A DNA stretch of 64,000 bases from positions 1-64,000 of the forward strand of contig JAFEUB010001529.1 of NCBI GenBank assembly GCA_024529925.1, read 5' to 3'. Position 1 is the stretch's first letter, and each line of letters starts with the position of its first letter. Positions 53,859-64,000 of the stretch are shown piece after piece. The DNA is from Ophthalmolycus amberensis. Lineage: Eukaryota > Chordata > Actinopteri > Perciformes > Zoarcidae. A program made the translations under genes and the position numbers. The notes under the pieces are model-generated. The model saw nothing but the letters and a program-made list of their open reading frames with translations, ran no database searches and was not told the DNA's origin.

Positions 53859-54763
53859 CTAAAGGGGATTCTTTCCTGTGTGAGTTTTCACGTGTTCCTT
53901 TAGATTGGCCTTGCGCATAAATGTTTTATCACAAACTGAGCAGCTGAAAGGTCTCTCTCCTGTGTGGGTTCTCTTGTGATCCTGACAAGCTAGTTTCAGT
54001 CCAAAAGATTTCTTGCAAACTGAGCAGCTGTAAGGTCTCTCTCCTGTGTGGATTTTCATGTGTGTCTTTAAATTTGAACACTGGTTAAAAGATTTCTTAC
54101 AAACTGAGCAGCTGTAAGGTTTCTCTCCTGTGTGGATTTTCATGTGTGTCTTTAAATTTGAACAACTGTAAAAATCTTTCTTGCAAACTGAGCAGCTGTA
54201 AGGTTTCTCTCCTGTGTGGATTTTCATGTGTCTATTCAGATATCGACTCTGGCCAAATGTTTTCTCACACTCAGAGCATCTAAAAGGTTTCTCACCAGCA
54301 CTACATCTTGAATCACTGACAAGGACTTCATCAGGTTTCAGAGAGTTTAAACCTGACTGAGGTTCTCTGGTCTCCTTCCAATCAGCACTGTCATCAGTGT
54401 CAGAAAAGTCTCCAGTCTTGTCATCAGTATCTGATTCTGGATGTCTATCTGGATATAAGTTCCTGTCTGGTTCTGGTCCTCCACAGTCCTCTTCATCAGC
54501 TTCTGTTTCCATCTGTTCAGTTTGTCTTTGATAAAGCTGGGAGGACTGAGCTTCCTCTTCATCATCTTCACTCTTCACAAGAGTGAATGAGAACTTGACA
54601 TCAGCCTCCTCCAGCCCTTGAAGCTGCTCTCCCTCCTGACTGATGCAGAGTTCCTCCTGTTCCTCTTTAACATGTGGGGGCTCTGGGTCCTCCTGGTCCA
54701 GACTGGAGCTCCACTCTTGCTGCTCAGGGGGAACCTCTTCAACCACAAACAGCTGCTGGACGT
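53859..54763 (-). CDS. Zinc-finger gene exon 2 (acidic region and five fingers)
   Basis: Begins VQQLFVVEEVPPEQQEWSSS after the split codon. Fingers start FRCSEC, YSCSVC (three times) and FSCSVC. Fingers 2 and 3 share most residues, including NLKTHMKIHTGE, suggesting recent duplication of one finger. Confidence 0.93.
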
Positions 54764-55994
54764 CTGTAGGAAACCAGTAAACACACACACAGAGACGTTA
54801 CAAAGAAATATTAGTATTGAGCAAAGAGTCTCCTGTACATTTTTTTTCCTGCCATCATTTCCTCTTACACTCCCTGTGCACGGTTACCAAACTGACATAA
54901 CGACACAAATTGTAAAGACACAACGCACCAGCAGCAATGAGGTCATCAATAGTTTACATGGCAAGTGTGGCACTACCCAACATTGTTAAGAAGTATTCAA
55001 AGAACCTGCATCCCGCATAAAGTCCGGCGGAGATTTGATCATGTGGGCAGTTATAGGTGACTAAACCTGCGTAAACCTGCCACCGTAGAAACAGTGGATA
55101 GAACCTTCAGAAGCAGCCACAACGTAACCGTGGACGTGCATCATCGGTGCGCTCCGTTTCTGAACCAATAGCACTCCTCCTTGGTAGTTAGCCGTAGAGA
55201 ACACCCACGTAAAGATGATGAAACTGAAATGTGACCACAACAACGACGCAATCTGAACTAATACACTTTGTCTAGAGACTGCTCTCAGGAACCTATAGGT
55301 CAAGGTTGAACCTCCCCAGCCCCCTTGAGACCATCCACATTTTGGCTATTGGTCCCTGATCCCAGGGTGGTCCCTATTGTTATTGATATATTTGATCAAA
55401 TATGGAATAATTAAATAGAGTAATGTAAGTAACTAGTATTAATTCTGTAAATTAAAGTTAAATTAAATAATCAAGACCATTGTCAGGATAGGAGTGGTTT
55501 GGTGTTCCCGCCATACGCTGCACCCCCTTTCCAGTGTAGCAATGGACCCACATAAAATGTTTAATCAACTCTTATGTGACCATGAACAAACTAATCATTT
55601 CAGAATTCAACAGGCTGCAAAATCCACGTGGTGTTATCAAAGAGTACACACTTGTATTTTAAGTTGACATATTTTCTGTCATCTAGAAGATGAGAGAACA
55701 GATCAGAATAAGAAAAAGATTCATTGCAACCGAAACTCACTCCAAACTACGTTGAAAAGTTAGCAGCCGGGGCATGAAGAGAAGAAGTAAAGTGAACTCA
55801 CGTGCTCTTTGTTTCCGGACTCCCGAGTTGAAAACAGCGTCCAGTAGTTTCCGTTGTCGCTCGTTCTCCTCTTTTGAACGACAAAGCTCCTCCTCGTGCT
55901 CTGCTATCGTTCTTTCAAACAGACCAAATATCTCTTCAGCAGCCGCAGTTAGTCGCTGGTTGACTAAAGATCTCAGCATTTGGACTTTAGACAT
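53859..55994 (-). CDS. C2H2 zinc-finger protein, two exons, five fingers
   Basis: Exon 1 coding 55994-55802 (193 nt) begins MSKVQMLRSLVNQRLTAAAE and ends in phase 1 at donor GCAC|GTGAGT. Exon 2, 54763-53859, follows acceptor CTACAG and reaches a stop; the joined product is 365 residues. Residues 1-64 form a predicted helix typical of a large fish zinc-finger family. Residues 65-220 are acidic with VKEEQEE, EDDEEEAQ and TDDSADWKETREPQSGLNS motifs characteristic of that family. Residues 225-365 hold five tandem C2H2 fingers (CX2C-X12-HX3H) joined by TGEKP/TGERP linkers, ending right after the last finger. All cysteines and histidines are present. Predicted nuclear DNA-binding protein; the target is unknown. 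I do not assign a one-to-one orthologue because the family is greatly expanded in fishes. Confidence 0.92.
54764..55801 (-). other. Intron of the zinc-finger gene
   Basis: A 1038-bp intron with GTGAGT donor and CTACAG acceptor. No gene or clear repeat recognised inside. Confidence 0.85.
55802..55994 (-). CDS. Zinc-finger gene exon 1 (N-terminal helix)
   Basis: Encodes MSKVQMLRSLVNQRLTAAAE followed by EIFGLFERTIAEHEEELCRS and KEENERQRKLLDAVF. The ATG at 55994 is chosen because this N-terminus is the family standard. A longer upstream open frame runs into a GAA-repeat tail and is not coding. Confidence 0.92.
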
Positions 55995-56004
55995 GTTCAC
56001 TAAA

Positions 56005-56130
56005 CCACAGAAACGTTTCCTTCTTCTTCTTCTTCTTCTTCTTCTTCTTTTTTGAGGTTTATTGGCGGTTGGCAAACAATGAATTGGTGCATTACCGCCA
56101 CCAACTGGTATGGAGTGTGGATCAGGGTGT
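56005..56130 (-). mobile_element. Retroposon-like 3' tail ending in (GAA)n
   Basis: On the minus strand CCAGTTGGTGGCGGTAATGC, GTTTGCCAACCGCCAATAAA and a GAA array occur in order, a common teleost repeat. The GAA end lies only about 20 bp upstream of the zinc-finger ATG, so it may lie in the 5' UTR or promoter. Confidence 0.7.
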
Positions 56131-56269
56131 CTAATAGGATTCTTATATCCAAAATTAAATTCAAAAGGAAAAGAAAAAAGAAACAAAACAAAACAACGAG
56201 CTCATATTTTCTTAATAAAATTAATTAATCTTAGATATTGAAATAATACTTGATAACATTCACTTTTTG

Positions 56270-56530
56270 AGTTATTTTGCAGAATACCCACTATATCCAT
56301 TAAGCAGCCGTACCTTCATCTTGCCGAGATCTTCAATCAGCTGCCCTCTTTCCTGCTCATATTCCTGACATTGTATTATTACATGCTCTATTGTCTTCTT
56401 CTTCTTCTTCTTCTTCTGGTTGACTTGCTCTTCCTCTTCTTCTGTGGTGTTTACCGGCAGCTTGCATCCTTTTTGTTGCATTACTGCCATCTTCCGGCAG
56501 TACTCGTCGGGTCCCGTCGGGTATCCAACC
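56270..56530 (-). mobile_element. Second retroposon tail with GAA repeat and LINE-like zinc-knuckle remnant
   Basis: On the minus strand CCGGAAGATGGCAGTAATGC, AAGCTGCCGGTAAACACC and a GAA array, then a frame reading TIEHVIIQCQEYEQERGQL, like the C-terminal CCHC-type tail of LINE reverse-transcriptase polyproteins. Two repeats seem juxtaposed or nested. The catalytic RT core is not visible. Confidence 0.6.
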
Positions 56531-57045
56531 TCTAGTGTAGAGCATGTAACTCTTGCTTGTATTAAATCTATCCCGAGCGTCTGCAATCTTTCGACCAGTG
56601 CGTTAGCAGCAGCTGGTCTTGTTGAAGCCAGAAGGATAAACCTACCCACATAATGGGACCATGCTAGTTTAGCCTATAGTACCAGCAGGCTAGCAACTCA
56701 AAAGTGATATTAACTGGTGATAAGTAGGCCTATATTATCCCTTGGATAGTAATAAGGCTATCTCTGTTCCCTGTATTCTCGACCAATGTCAGCAGTCAAC
56801 TAAGCATGGTTAGTGTCTGTATTAAATTGATGAATTACTGTGCAGGTAAAACAGCAGCCTGAAGCTTCAGATGTAGAGCAGGGTGGTGATGAATCACCAT
56901 CAGGGGTTCAGGTGAGACGCTGAATTGTCCATTTTGGTAAAGATTGCATAAAATTGCTGTTTTTTAAGGGATGGTTAGACAATGTTAGCCATGAGTGTTA
57001 TCATTCACACTGGCTATTTTGAGAATAAATGTTATACTTGTAGGT

Positions 57046-57504
57046 TAGGGGTGTAACGGTTCACAAAACTCACGGTTCGGTTCGGTACGATACAGTGGCG
57101 CCACGGTTCGGTACGTTTCGGTACAGTAGAAAACTATAAATGCCAGAGAAATGTACTTGATTTTAAAATATATTTATTCATTACAACTAACATCATAAAG
57201 TTATTCTTTGACTTTGAACAATGATGGAACTATACCTGAGTGACCCATCTTCTGGGGTGTCTTCTTAGCAACACATAAGCATAAAAAACAAAAACTGCTC
57301 CTTCATGTTATGTAGTATTGTTACTTACATCTTGCTTACATCTTGTATTGTTACTTACATCTTGCAAAAGAGATTTTTAATCTCAATGGGACTACCTGGT
57401 TCAATAAAGTTTTTTTTTTATTCAAACGTATTCGGTTCGTCATGCGTACCGAACCGTGAGCCTCGTACCGAACGGTTCAATACGAATACGCGTATCGTTA
57501 CACC
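57046..57504. mobile_element. hAT-like non-autonomous element with 8-bp target-site duplication
   Basis: The left end TAGGGGTGTAACGGTTC and right end GTATCGTTACACC are imperfect inverted repeats. Identical 8-bp sequences TTGTAGGT flank the element at 57038-57045 and 57505-57512, the duplication size of hAT transposons. Sub-terminal GGTTCGGTACG/CGTACCGAACCG repeats are present. No transposase ORF. The right end lacks the final CCTA expected from the left end. Confidence 0.8.
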
Positions 57505-57556
57505 TTGTAGGTAGTAAAAAGGTGCTATAAATTGGGAGAGACAGCGAGATCCTTCT

Positions 57557-57628
57557 TGTGGCAGTGGCACCTCTGTGGCACCTCTGCGGCACTCTGCGGC
57601 ACTCAGCGTCAGTCAGTGGCACTCAGCA
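57557..57628 (+). repeat. Degenerate GTGGCACCTCT-like tandem repeat
   Basis: Roughly six units of GTGGCAC/CGGCAC plus CTCTG/CTCAG, 10-12 bp each. Confidence 0.7.
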
Positions 57629-57920
57629 GCAAGTGTCAGTCAGGTGCCAGCCCATTGTTGTTACCACAGGTCAGCTTGATTTTAGTTGAGTCACCTGTTC
57701 TCTGTATACATCCTTAGAGTAACCACGTTGTACTTTTTTTTCTCTCATTAATTTTATTTAAGTATGATTTTGCTGGTTTTGAAACAAAAGGGAACATAAT
57801 ACACTCTTTCCAAATTATTACTTGTATAGTCATTTACAACAATTGGCTAAAATAATGAAAATAAATCATCCGTTTTATTATCATTTAAAAGTATATATAA
57901 AAACGTTTTAAAATAAAAAC

Positions 57921-58001
57921 CCCATAAAATGTCCAATCCAAGAGTGAATATATTTTCAGACATGTATTTTTGGATTGGACATTTATGTTTTTTTTTTATG
58001 G
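57921..58001. repeat. Inverted repeat immediately 5' of the U6-like sequence
   Basis: CCCATAAAATGTCCAATCCA (57921-57940) pairs with TGGATTGGACATTT (57971-57984) and, after a T-rich insertion, TATGGG just before the U6-like start. Confidence 0.75.
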
Positions 58002-58105
58002 GTGCTTGCTAAGGCAGCACATCTAATAAATTGGAATCGATACAGAGAAGATTAGCATGGCCCCTGCGAAAGGATGACACGCAATTCCATTGTCTCCATG
58101 TCTGG
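58002..58105 (+). pseudogene. U6 spliceosomal snRNA-like sequence (probable pseudogene)
   Basis: The 5' stem (GTGCTTGCTAAGGCAGCAC) and core (ATACAGAGAAGATTAGCATG, GCCCCTGCG, AGGATGACACGCAA) match U6, including the ACAGAGA box and AGC triad. It has an extra T before CGATACAG, a GCGAAAGG variant, and the 3' end diverges after GCAATTCC with no oligo-T terminator. No convincing U6 promoter elements (TATA at -25, PSE) are seen. Most likely a retrocopy. Confidence 0.8.
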
Positions 58106-61100
58106 GTTAGGCTGGATGGCTTCTTTTTAATATGATGTGGTTATTTTCAGTTATTTTGGCACAAAACTGAAACGATTGATTTCTTTATTTAAAGCTACAA
58201 ATTGACAACACTATTGAAGAGAGGGTCTCGTGATCAGGTAACGATTGAAGACACACTCTTATAAGACCGTACGGCTGATGTTGTCCTTTGGTGCTGCATA
58301 AAAAAAATACATACATACAGCCCAAAAAAATATCATTTGGCACACACTGCAAGTGCTGATGCAGTAATCTGTAGTGACCTATTGAACTCTCTGGTGCTTT
58401 TAATTCCATGTGTGGGATAAATAAAATGATTCTTATTCTCATCTGCTGGACCTATTTGGTTTTGCTTTCTGATATGAGTTATTAATTTGCTGCATACTCT
58501 ACATACAGCATTCAAATGTTCATTTCCATTTGTGTCATACAACTTACACAGGAGGAAAAATAATGAGCAGCATGGGGATTTGTAGTCTCCTGACTATGCC
58601 ACTCATTTCCAACTCTACAGTTTACCCTCTTTCAGGAGGCAATTTGATGACATCAAAATAAAGAGTTGCAGTTATACCAAGAAGATGGTTTTAATTGAAT
58701 GAAACGCTTAGATACTGTAAGCACGCAGTTTTTGTAATTGTTGATGGGAGTTGGATCAAGCAGTTTGTTTCCTCCATCTCTGACGTCTGAAAAAGACGAG
58801 CTCGGAGATCTTTGCTTTTGCTTTTGACTTTGGCAACATCAAGTTAATGTTATTACCACCGGAATTATAAGGTTGTTACTTCCAAATTAATAGCCTAGAA
58901 AAAATGTCCCGTTACCACCATTTACAAAAGACGGTTGCAATCACATGTAATGGGTATGGTGCAGTTTGTGTGATTGTATGTATTAGCTGGGAAATTCATG
59001 AATATTATACTAAGCCTTATAATTTCAGATTCATCAAATGCGGTATTTACATCGCATACTACAGAAGCGAACAAGACTAAGGCCAATCAATGTTAATGAT
59101 AAGGATTATTATTATTACTAGCATACATTAAACTGGTGAAAATTAAACGGAAAAGACTAAATCTGTGATTAAAAACGTTGGGGGAAAACACGCTCGATTG
59201 CCGCTATAGCGTTAGTTTGAAAAATATTCAACCGGACGTTGTACTTGTTATCAGACAGTCCCCCGTTAGCTTGATAACCGTGTCCTGCTTCTATCCAGTG
59301 TAAAACACAGGTAAACGCTCTAGCTATTTCAGCAACGTATTTGGGTTTTCTGATATTGTATCGTGCTAATTTTACACAACTTCAGTGCAGTATGTGACCT
59401 GTCAATATCGACCGGAACGTGTAGCTTTCGCAATCACACATTTGCTATTTGCCGAAGTAAAGTTCACTTCTAGTGTTAGCCAGCGGGGCTAGCCACCAAC
59501 TAGCTGTTATCACACGATTAGCATTAGCTCTGCTAGCGATAGCAAACTTGTAATGTTACGTTAAAAATGTGCTTTACACTCCCCCGGCTAACGGCTGATA
59601 ACCAACAAGCTACGCTCTGTACGTACACTGCAAACGTTAACTGCTATTTAGTAACCTGTAAATAGTGACATGCTTGCTGTGCGTGTAGCTAAGTGGTGTT
59701 AGCTAACAGGAACCGTCCTGTGTCGACGGAACGTCACACCAGACTCCCTCTGAAACCTAAAGATGTATCATCACCTCGTTGATCTATCAAACCACTTTGC
59801 CGATTCTACACCAGTCAATGGCGTTAGTAACATGTAGAATGATGAATCACGATATTCGGCGCAAGTGTTATAAAACAGGTGCATACCCCTTTAGTAATTA
59901 CACTTTTTAAGTTGGTAAACGTTAGCAACCTACCCGGGATCAACAGAAACCCCGGTCAAGTATGCTACGTTTAAATATCCTACGTTATGCGCTACATGTA
60001 TGTTTCTTTTAGGAGATGGAGATTTAAGAATAGCGTTTTGCTTTCTAAAAGGAGATCACCCTAAAGTGTTCTTCATCTCGATTTAACTCCGCATGTAACG
60101 TTAGTAGCTTAGCTAAGCTAGCAACGTAGCTAATGTTCGGTTTTCCGTGCTTGCCAGTGTCGGTGAGTTATGCAGGAAACTGCAGCGATGCTGTGACACG
60201 ACCCGCTTGGGGGATCGTGTCTTTTTTTTTCTCCCAACGCTCCAAAATACATAAAGCGTCCACCACAACCACACACTAACTTCTAACATTCTCAACAGCA
60301 ACACTGGCGTGACAGGTGTGTTAGTGTTTGATAGGCTGGAAGTGAACGCTACATAGTTATCGAAGAGAACACCGAAAAGTAAACGTTTGGTAGGCCCGGG
60401 ATGCTGGGTCGTCTGGATGCATCATGGCCATAGCATTGTGTCATAGTGGGTTTTAGCGTGCCGTGCGCAGTGCTGACATTTGTCAGTGCCGCTGTGGTAC
60501 ACACGTGGTCGACTTGCTGTCCGGTTTTCTTATAGCATCGCTAAAACGGTGTTAACGTGGCTTATTTCTCAGTCAGGGTTGTTTTTTTTGTCACATGGCA
60601 GCGACTGCCTCAACTACTGTAAAAGCTAAGCACCCTTTTTGAGAAGTAAGAAACATTGTATTGTTGACATCCACTGTATCCAGCCCTGTTGCGGTTAGCC
60701 TGTAGCACATCAATGTAGAGGTGTTGCCTTCAGGTCCTTGTTTATAATATTTGACCCGCCCTGAAGGAAACAGTGCTTACTGGAAGCCCCAGCCAAAAAA
60801 ACAAACCAAAACCAAAAGATGGAAAGGAGTGTTTCTCTCCCTCTGACGATCTACATACCGTATATGGGCAGTGGTGCGTAGTCTCTTACTGTTGACTCTT
60901 GAGAGATGCAGAGAATTAAAAATTAATAAATAATATAACCAAGCCCTACAGGACGGAATAGACTGCAGGTGATATCTCTCCAGAGTTGTGAAACCATGTC
61001 TCCTAGTCGAGTGTTTTGGTGTCTGTGAGCCTCATGGATATATGATTCAAACTGAATTTCTAGATCACATGTTATCACCTCACTAATACCTGAAGAAGCA

Positions 61101-61247
61101 CACACACCCCATTGACTATGTTCAGTCTGAATGCGACTCCCGCTACACATCGTTTACACGCTAGTATTTAATCGTGCCTGTAATGTCAGTTTTTGTTTTC
61201 TAACAATTGTGGCGTCATCATGAATCTCCAGCTTGCGATCGGGACCG
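58106..61247. other. Intergenic region and presumed txlng 5' region
   Basis: No coding sequence recognised. From about 59150 to 60560 the sequence is richer in CpG and in GTTAGC/GCTAGC words, and it presumably holds the txlng promoter and non-coding 5' exon(s), but no start site or donor can be fixed from sequence alone. Confidence 0.5.
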
Positions 61248-61340
61248 ATGGAGACGACGGGAGTTTGTGAGATCGACGTGGCGACCAGGAGAATAGTGGG
61301 AGGTAGTGACTCTCCACCCGACCTGGACAGCCCATGTCAG
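61248..61340 (+). CDS. txlng: txlng first recognised coding exon
   Basis: 31 codons, METTGVCEIDVATRRIVGG to DSPCQ, donor CAG|GTAAAC. The M-E-x-x-G-[VI]-C start is shared with the human internal methionine of gamma-taxilin. The acceptor AATCTCCAG lies 17 bp upstream of the ATG. Confidence 0.8.
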
Positions 61341-64000
61341 GTAAACAAACACTACCCACTCTGGGTTTTTTTTGTGGATGCTCTCGGACTGGTCATGTTT
61401 CAAGTAACACTGTTTTTAAATGTTCAGAAAGTTGCAATAAATTAGCTGCAAGCGTTTCTCTAGAAGTAGCTATTTATTTGGTGCACTCAAACCATACTTT
61501 TTTACGAATCCCCTTCTGTATTTGCCGTTAGCCAAAATTCTCAAATGTGTTGAGAACATTTAACACAAGCGAATGTAGACAAACCTTTGTCTCCATAAAA
61601 TTGTCTGAAACGGGCAGCAGTTTTGGTTGAAATCAGGAACTGTCTGATCAGAAAATATGTAAAACGAGAACTAAAATCTGCCCAGACGTTTCGGTTGTTA
61701 TCAGTTTTTCATACTCTAGTGAGCAACATGTCCCTCCAGCAACGGGCGCAGCTTCTTTATCGGAGCTGTCATGTGGAAAGAGCTCTCCAATGTTGTGTTA
61801 CAGCTGCTTTGTGTGTGTGTGTGTGTGTTATCAGGAGGAGGTCGCAGAGTTTGGTTTGGGCTTGTGCTGTGCCGAGGAGAAGAGGGGGGAGACCCCGGGC
61901 AGAGAGGACAGTCCCAGCGACCTGGGGGAGCCGGAGCTCGACCCCGGAGGTGACCTGAAGACCGGAGAGGACAAGGCGTTCGGTAGGAACGCTACAATGC
62001 ATCTCACGAGCACCGAGCGAGACACGCTCCTCGTTACATTTAGCTTTTCATTTCCTAATCAGCGCCGAGTCATATTTCTGTAACATTCGCTGGAATAAAT
62101 GCATCACTTAATACTAGCCAGTACTCGAATAGGTAGATGCAATTTGCAATGTTCCGTATTCCATATCTGAATAATAATATAATCAGCAACAGATGTGCAT
62201 GTAGACATTAGGTATACGGGTCATGCAGGGCGCCCTTTATTCAATTCAATAGAAATTAAGAAGTGTATAAGAGAATTAATAAAACAATGCATACAGCATA
62301 AGCATTTGACTAGTTTTCCCAGATGTAGCACTTTTTGCACATCAAAGTATTTTTTTTTGTCTTTGTTTAGACCACAGGAATCACAGGAACAACTTATATT
62401 CAGTCTTTCCAAAAACATGCTTCTGGGGAAATCATTTTGTCAACTTTCAGATGAAACCTATCATCTTATTCTTAATGCAGTAATCTGATATCATCGAGAT
62501 GACCCAAAAACTAATCTTTGGGGGAAATGTTCAGAATAATGCTCCTAATTTGCGTGTCACTAGGGTGTTCAGACAGTAGTCTGACTCCCATTTTGTTCAG
62601 TTGCAGCCTTATGAATGAATGAATGAATGACATGTCTACCAGTCCTGTTCAGTGGTTCATGTTGTTGTGGTTTTTTGTTCCAGGGAAGGAGGTTGTCCTT
62701 TTGATGCAGGCTCTGAACTCCCTCGCCACTCCTGAGGAGAAACTAGCTGCTTTGTGCAAGACATATGCAGACCTGGTACGCTGAGTATCTGTATTTGAAC
62801 ACTCAGACTTTGATTCTGAAGATCCGATTAGTCAATTACTAAACTATGTTCCTTTTAACATGTCTTTATCAAGCACGTCAGGTTTTCATTGGTTCCATTT
62901 TCAACTGTAAATTACATGTGCGACTAATTGACTGTGTTTTCCAAATGACTAAGTGTGCTACCATTGATCTACGAAAGGTTTAACAACGTAAACATAATGC
63001 GATCCTTTCTGTGTTGACTGTGTGCGTTGTGTTCAGTTGGAGGAGAGCCGCTGCATGCAGAAGCGGCTGAAAGCTCTGCAGAAGAAACAGTCCCAGATCG
63101 TGAAGGAGAAGGTCCACCTGCAGGGGGAGCACAGCAAGGCCATCCTGGCCCGCAGCAAGCTGGAGAGCCTGTGTAGGGAGCTGCAGAGACACAACAAGAC
63201 TCTGAAGGTACACCTCGGCCTGCTGCGTCCGCCCTCCGCCTCGTCTCACATCGCTTCTCTGCGTACGTGATGTCATTTGTTGCCATTAAACTCCTTGTTG
63301 ACCCCCCCCCCCCCCCTGCTTCCGCCGCCTTCAGGAGGAAAACGGCCAGCGGTCCAGGGAGTACGAGGAGCAGCGGAAGGAGGCCATGCTGCACTTCCAG
63401 ATGACCCTGAGCGATATCGAGGTGCAGATGGAGCAGCACAGCTCCCACAACACCAAGCTGAGGCAGGAGAACATGGATCTGGCCGAGAAGCTCAAGAAGC
63501 TCATCGAGCAGTACGAACTGCGAGAGGAGGTACGGGTGCAAAAAAACCGCTACGGTTAAAGCAGCCGCGTCTTCATCGCGGTGGCCTAGACATCCTCTGC
63601 TGACTTGAACTTGAACTTGAATCATGACGGAAAGTAAAAGATGCTTTTGGCCGGAAAATAGATTTTAATAAGAAAAAACGAATATTCTTTTAGGTTCTTT
63701 ATATTAGATTTTGAAAATTAATATGGCGGAAAACAATTGTTTGGAATATAAAGATAGTCCTGAGCAGAGAATGAAGTCCCCTGTATATGTGTGTGTGTGT
63801 GTGTTGTAACACGAGCTTCTGTGCTTCGTTTTGGCAGCCGAGGTCGGCCGTGCGTGCGCGTTAGCAGAACAGCTAGCAAGCTAATAATCACACCACATGG
63901 TTTTAGGTCGCTCGGCAGATGGAAGAAACGGCTCCTCGCGTCAGTAATGTAACGGGTGGAAATGTGACGCGTCCCCCTCTCTTGCAGCACATAGACAAGG
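61248..64000 (+). CDS. txlng: Taxilin, gamma type (partial, runs off right edge)
   Basis: Coding exons: 61248-61340, 61835-61982, 62684-62775, 63037-63207, 63335-63529 and 63988-64000 (continuing). All have AG/GT borders and consistent phases. The product starts METTGVCEIDV, passes an acidic variable region (residues 32-80), then the taxilin coiled-coil domain: GKEVVLLMQALNSLATPEEK, YADLLEESR, QIVKEKVHLQGEHSKAILAR, SKLESLCRELQRHNKTLK, NMDLAEKLKKLIEQYELREE and HIDK. Wording such as YADLLEESR, QIVKEKVHLQ and HNKTLKEEN fits gamma- better than alpha-taxilin. Taxilins bind free syntaxins and nascent-chain complexes in the cytoplasm (family knowledge). An in-frame open codon run precedes the ATG to the acceptor at 61231/61232, so an upstream exon may extend the N-terminus. 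About two thirds of the domain lies beyond the window. Confidence 0.93.
61835..61982 (+). CDS. txlng: txlng coding exon 2 (acidic variable region)
   Basis: 49 codons plus one base, EEVAEFGLGLCCAEEKRGET to TGEDKAF. Acceptor TTATCAG directly follows a short GT array; donor TTCG|GTAGGA. Poorly conserved part of the protein; supported by phase and position. Confidence 0.8.
62684..62775 (+). CDS. txlng: txlng coding exon 3
   Basis: Encodes (G)KEVVLLMQALNSLATPEEK then LAALCKTYADL, the conserved start of the taxilin domain. Acceptor TTGTTCCAG and donor CTG|GTACGC. Confidence 0.93.
63037..63207 (+). CDS. txlng: txlng coding exon 4
   Basis: 57 codons from LEESRCMQKRLKALQKKQSQ to LCRELQRHNKTLK. Acceptor GTGTTCAG and donor AAG|GTACAC. 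Confidence 0.94.
63335..63529 (+). CDS. txlng: txlng coding exon 5
   Basis: 65 codons from EENGQRSREYEEQRKEAML to KLIEQYELREE. Acceptor CGCCTTCAG (after a poly-C run) and donor GAG|GTACGG. Confidence 0.94.
63988..64000 (+). CDS. txlng: txlng coding exon 6 (truncated by window edge)
   Basis: CAC ATA GAC AAG G after acceptor CTCTTGCAG gives HIDK, which directly follows YELREE in taxilins. Confidence 0.88.

Noticed and set aside
62969..63625. 218-codon minus-strand ORF
   Set aside because: Antisense shadow across two txlng exons and the intron between them.
61248..64000. Alpha- or beta-taxilin assignment
   Set aside because: Several diagnostic stretches (YADLLEESR, QIVKEKVHLQ, HNKTLKEEN, the METTG start) fit gamma-taxilin better, although the C-terminal half outside the window would be decisive.

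Overview
This window is nuclear DNA from a ray-finned fish, most likely a percomorph teleost. The evidence is spliced vertebrate genes with GT/AG introns, very dense (CA)n/(GT)n microsatellites, many teleost-type interspersed repeats, and a C2H2 zinc-finger gene with the N-terminus and acidic linker typical of the expanded fish family. There is no bacterial gene organisation, CRISPR array, operon or viral genome here.

Layout. (1) 390-27501, minus strand: all nine coding exons of a ccdc102a orthologue (coiled-coil domain containing 102A), about 617 residues, with introns full of microsatellites and transposon-derived repeats. Its last exon carries two apparent single-base deletions relative to the conserved C-terminus. 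(2) 27502-50841: no coding gene seen. I read it as the long 5' intron of ccdc102a, because a CCAAT/GC-box promoter-like region with a candidate non-coding first exon lies at about 50842-51160. It holds copies of a dispersed repeat, a tRNA-derived SINE, and several MITE-like elements. (3) 51200-53858: a degenerate Tc1/mariner relic, a SINE/LINE-tail repeat and the probable 3' UTR of the next gene. (4) 53859-55994, minus strand: a complete two-exon C2H2 zinc-finger gene of 365 residues with five fingers. (5) 56005-58105: retroposed 3' tails ending in GAA repeats, a hAT-like non-autonomous element with an 8-bp target-site duplication, and a U6 snRNA-like copy. (6) 61248-64000, plus strand: the first six recognised coding exons and the start of a seventh of a taxilin gene, closest to gamma-taxilin (txlng), running off the right edge.

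The three genes are not a functional unit. CCDC102A-type and taxilin proteins are cytoplasmic coiled-coil proteins (centrosome/cytoskeleton-related and syntaxin-binding, respectively, by family knowledge), and the zinc-finger protein is a predicted nuclear DNA-binding protein. The most unusual material is repeat-derived: a 768-bp TTAA-flanked element with terminal inverted repeats of about 200 bp inside ccdc102a intron 4, a six-copy dispersed repeat family, and two further TIR families. I found no convincing previously undescribed functional system.
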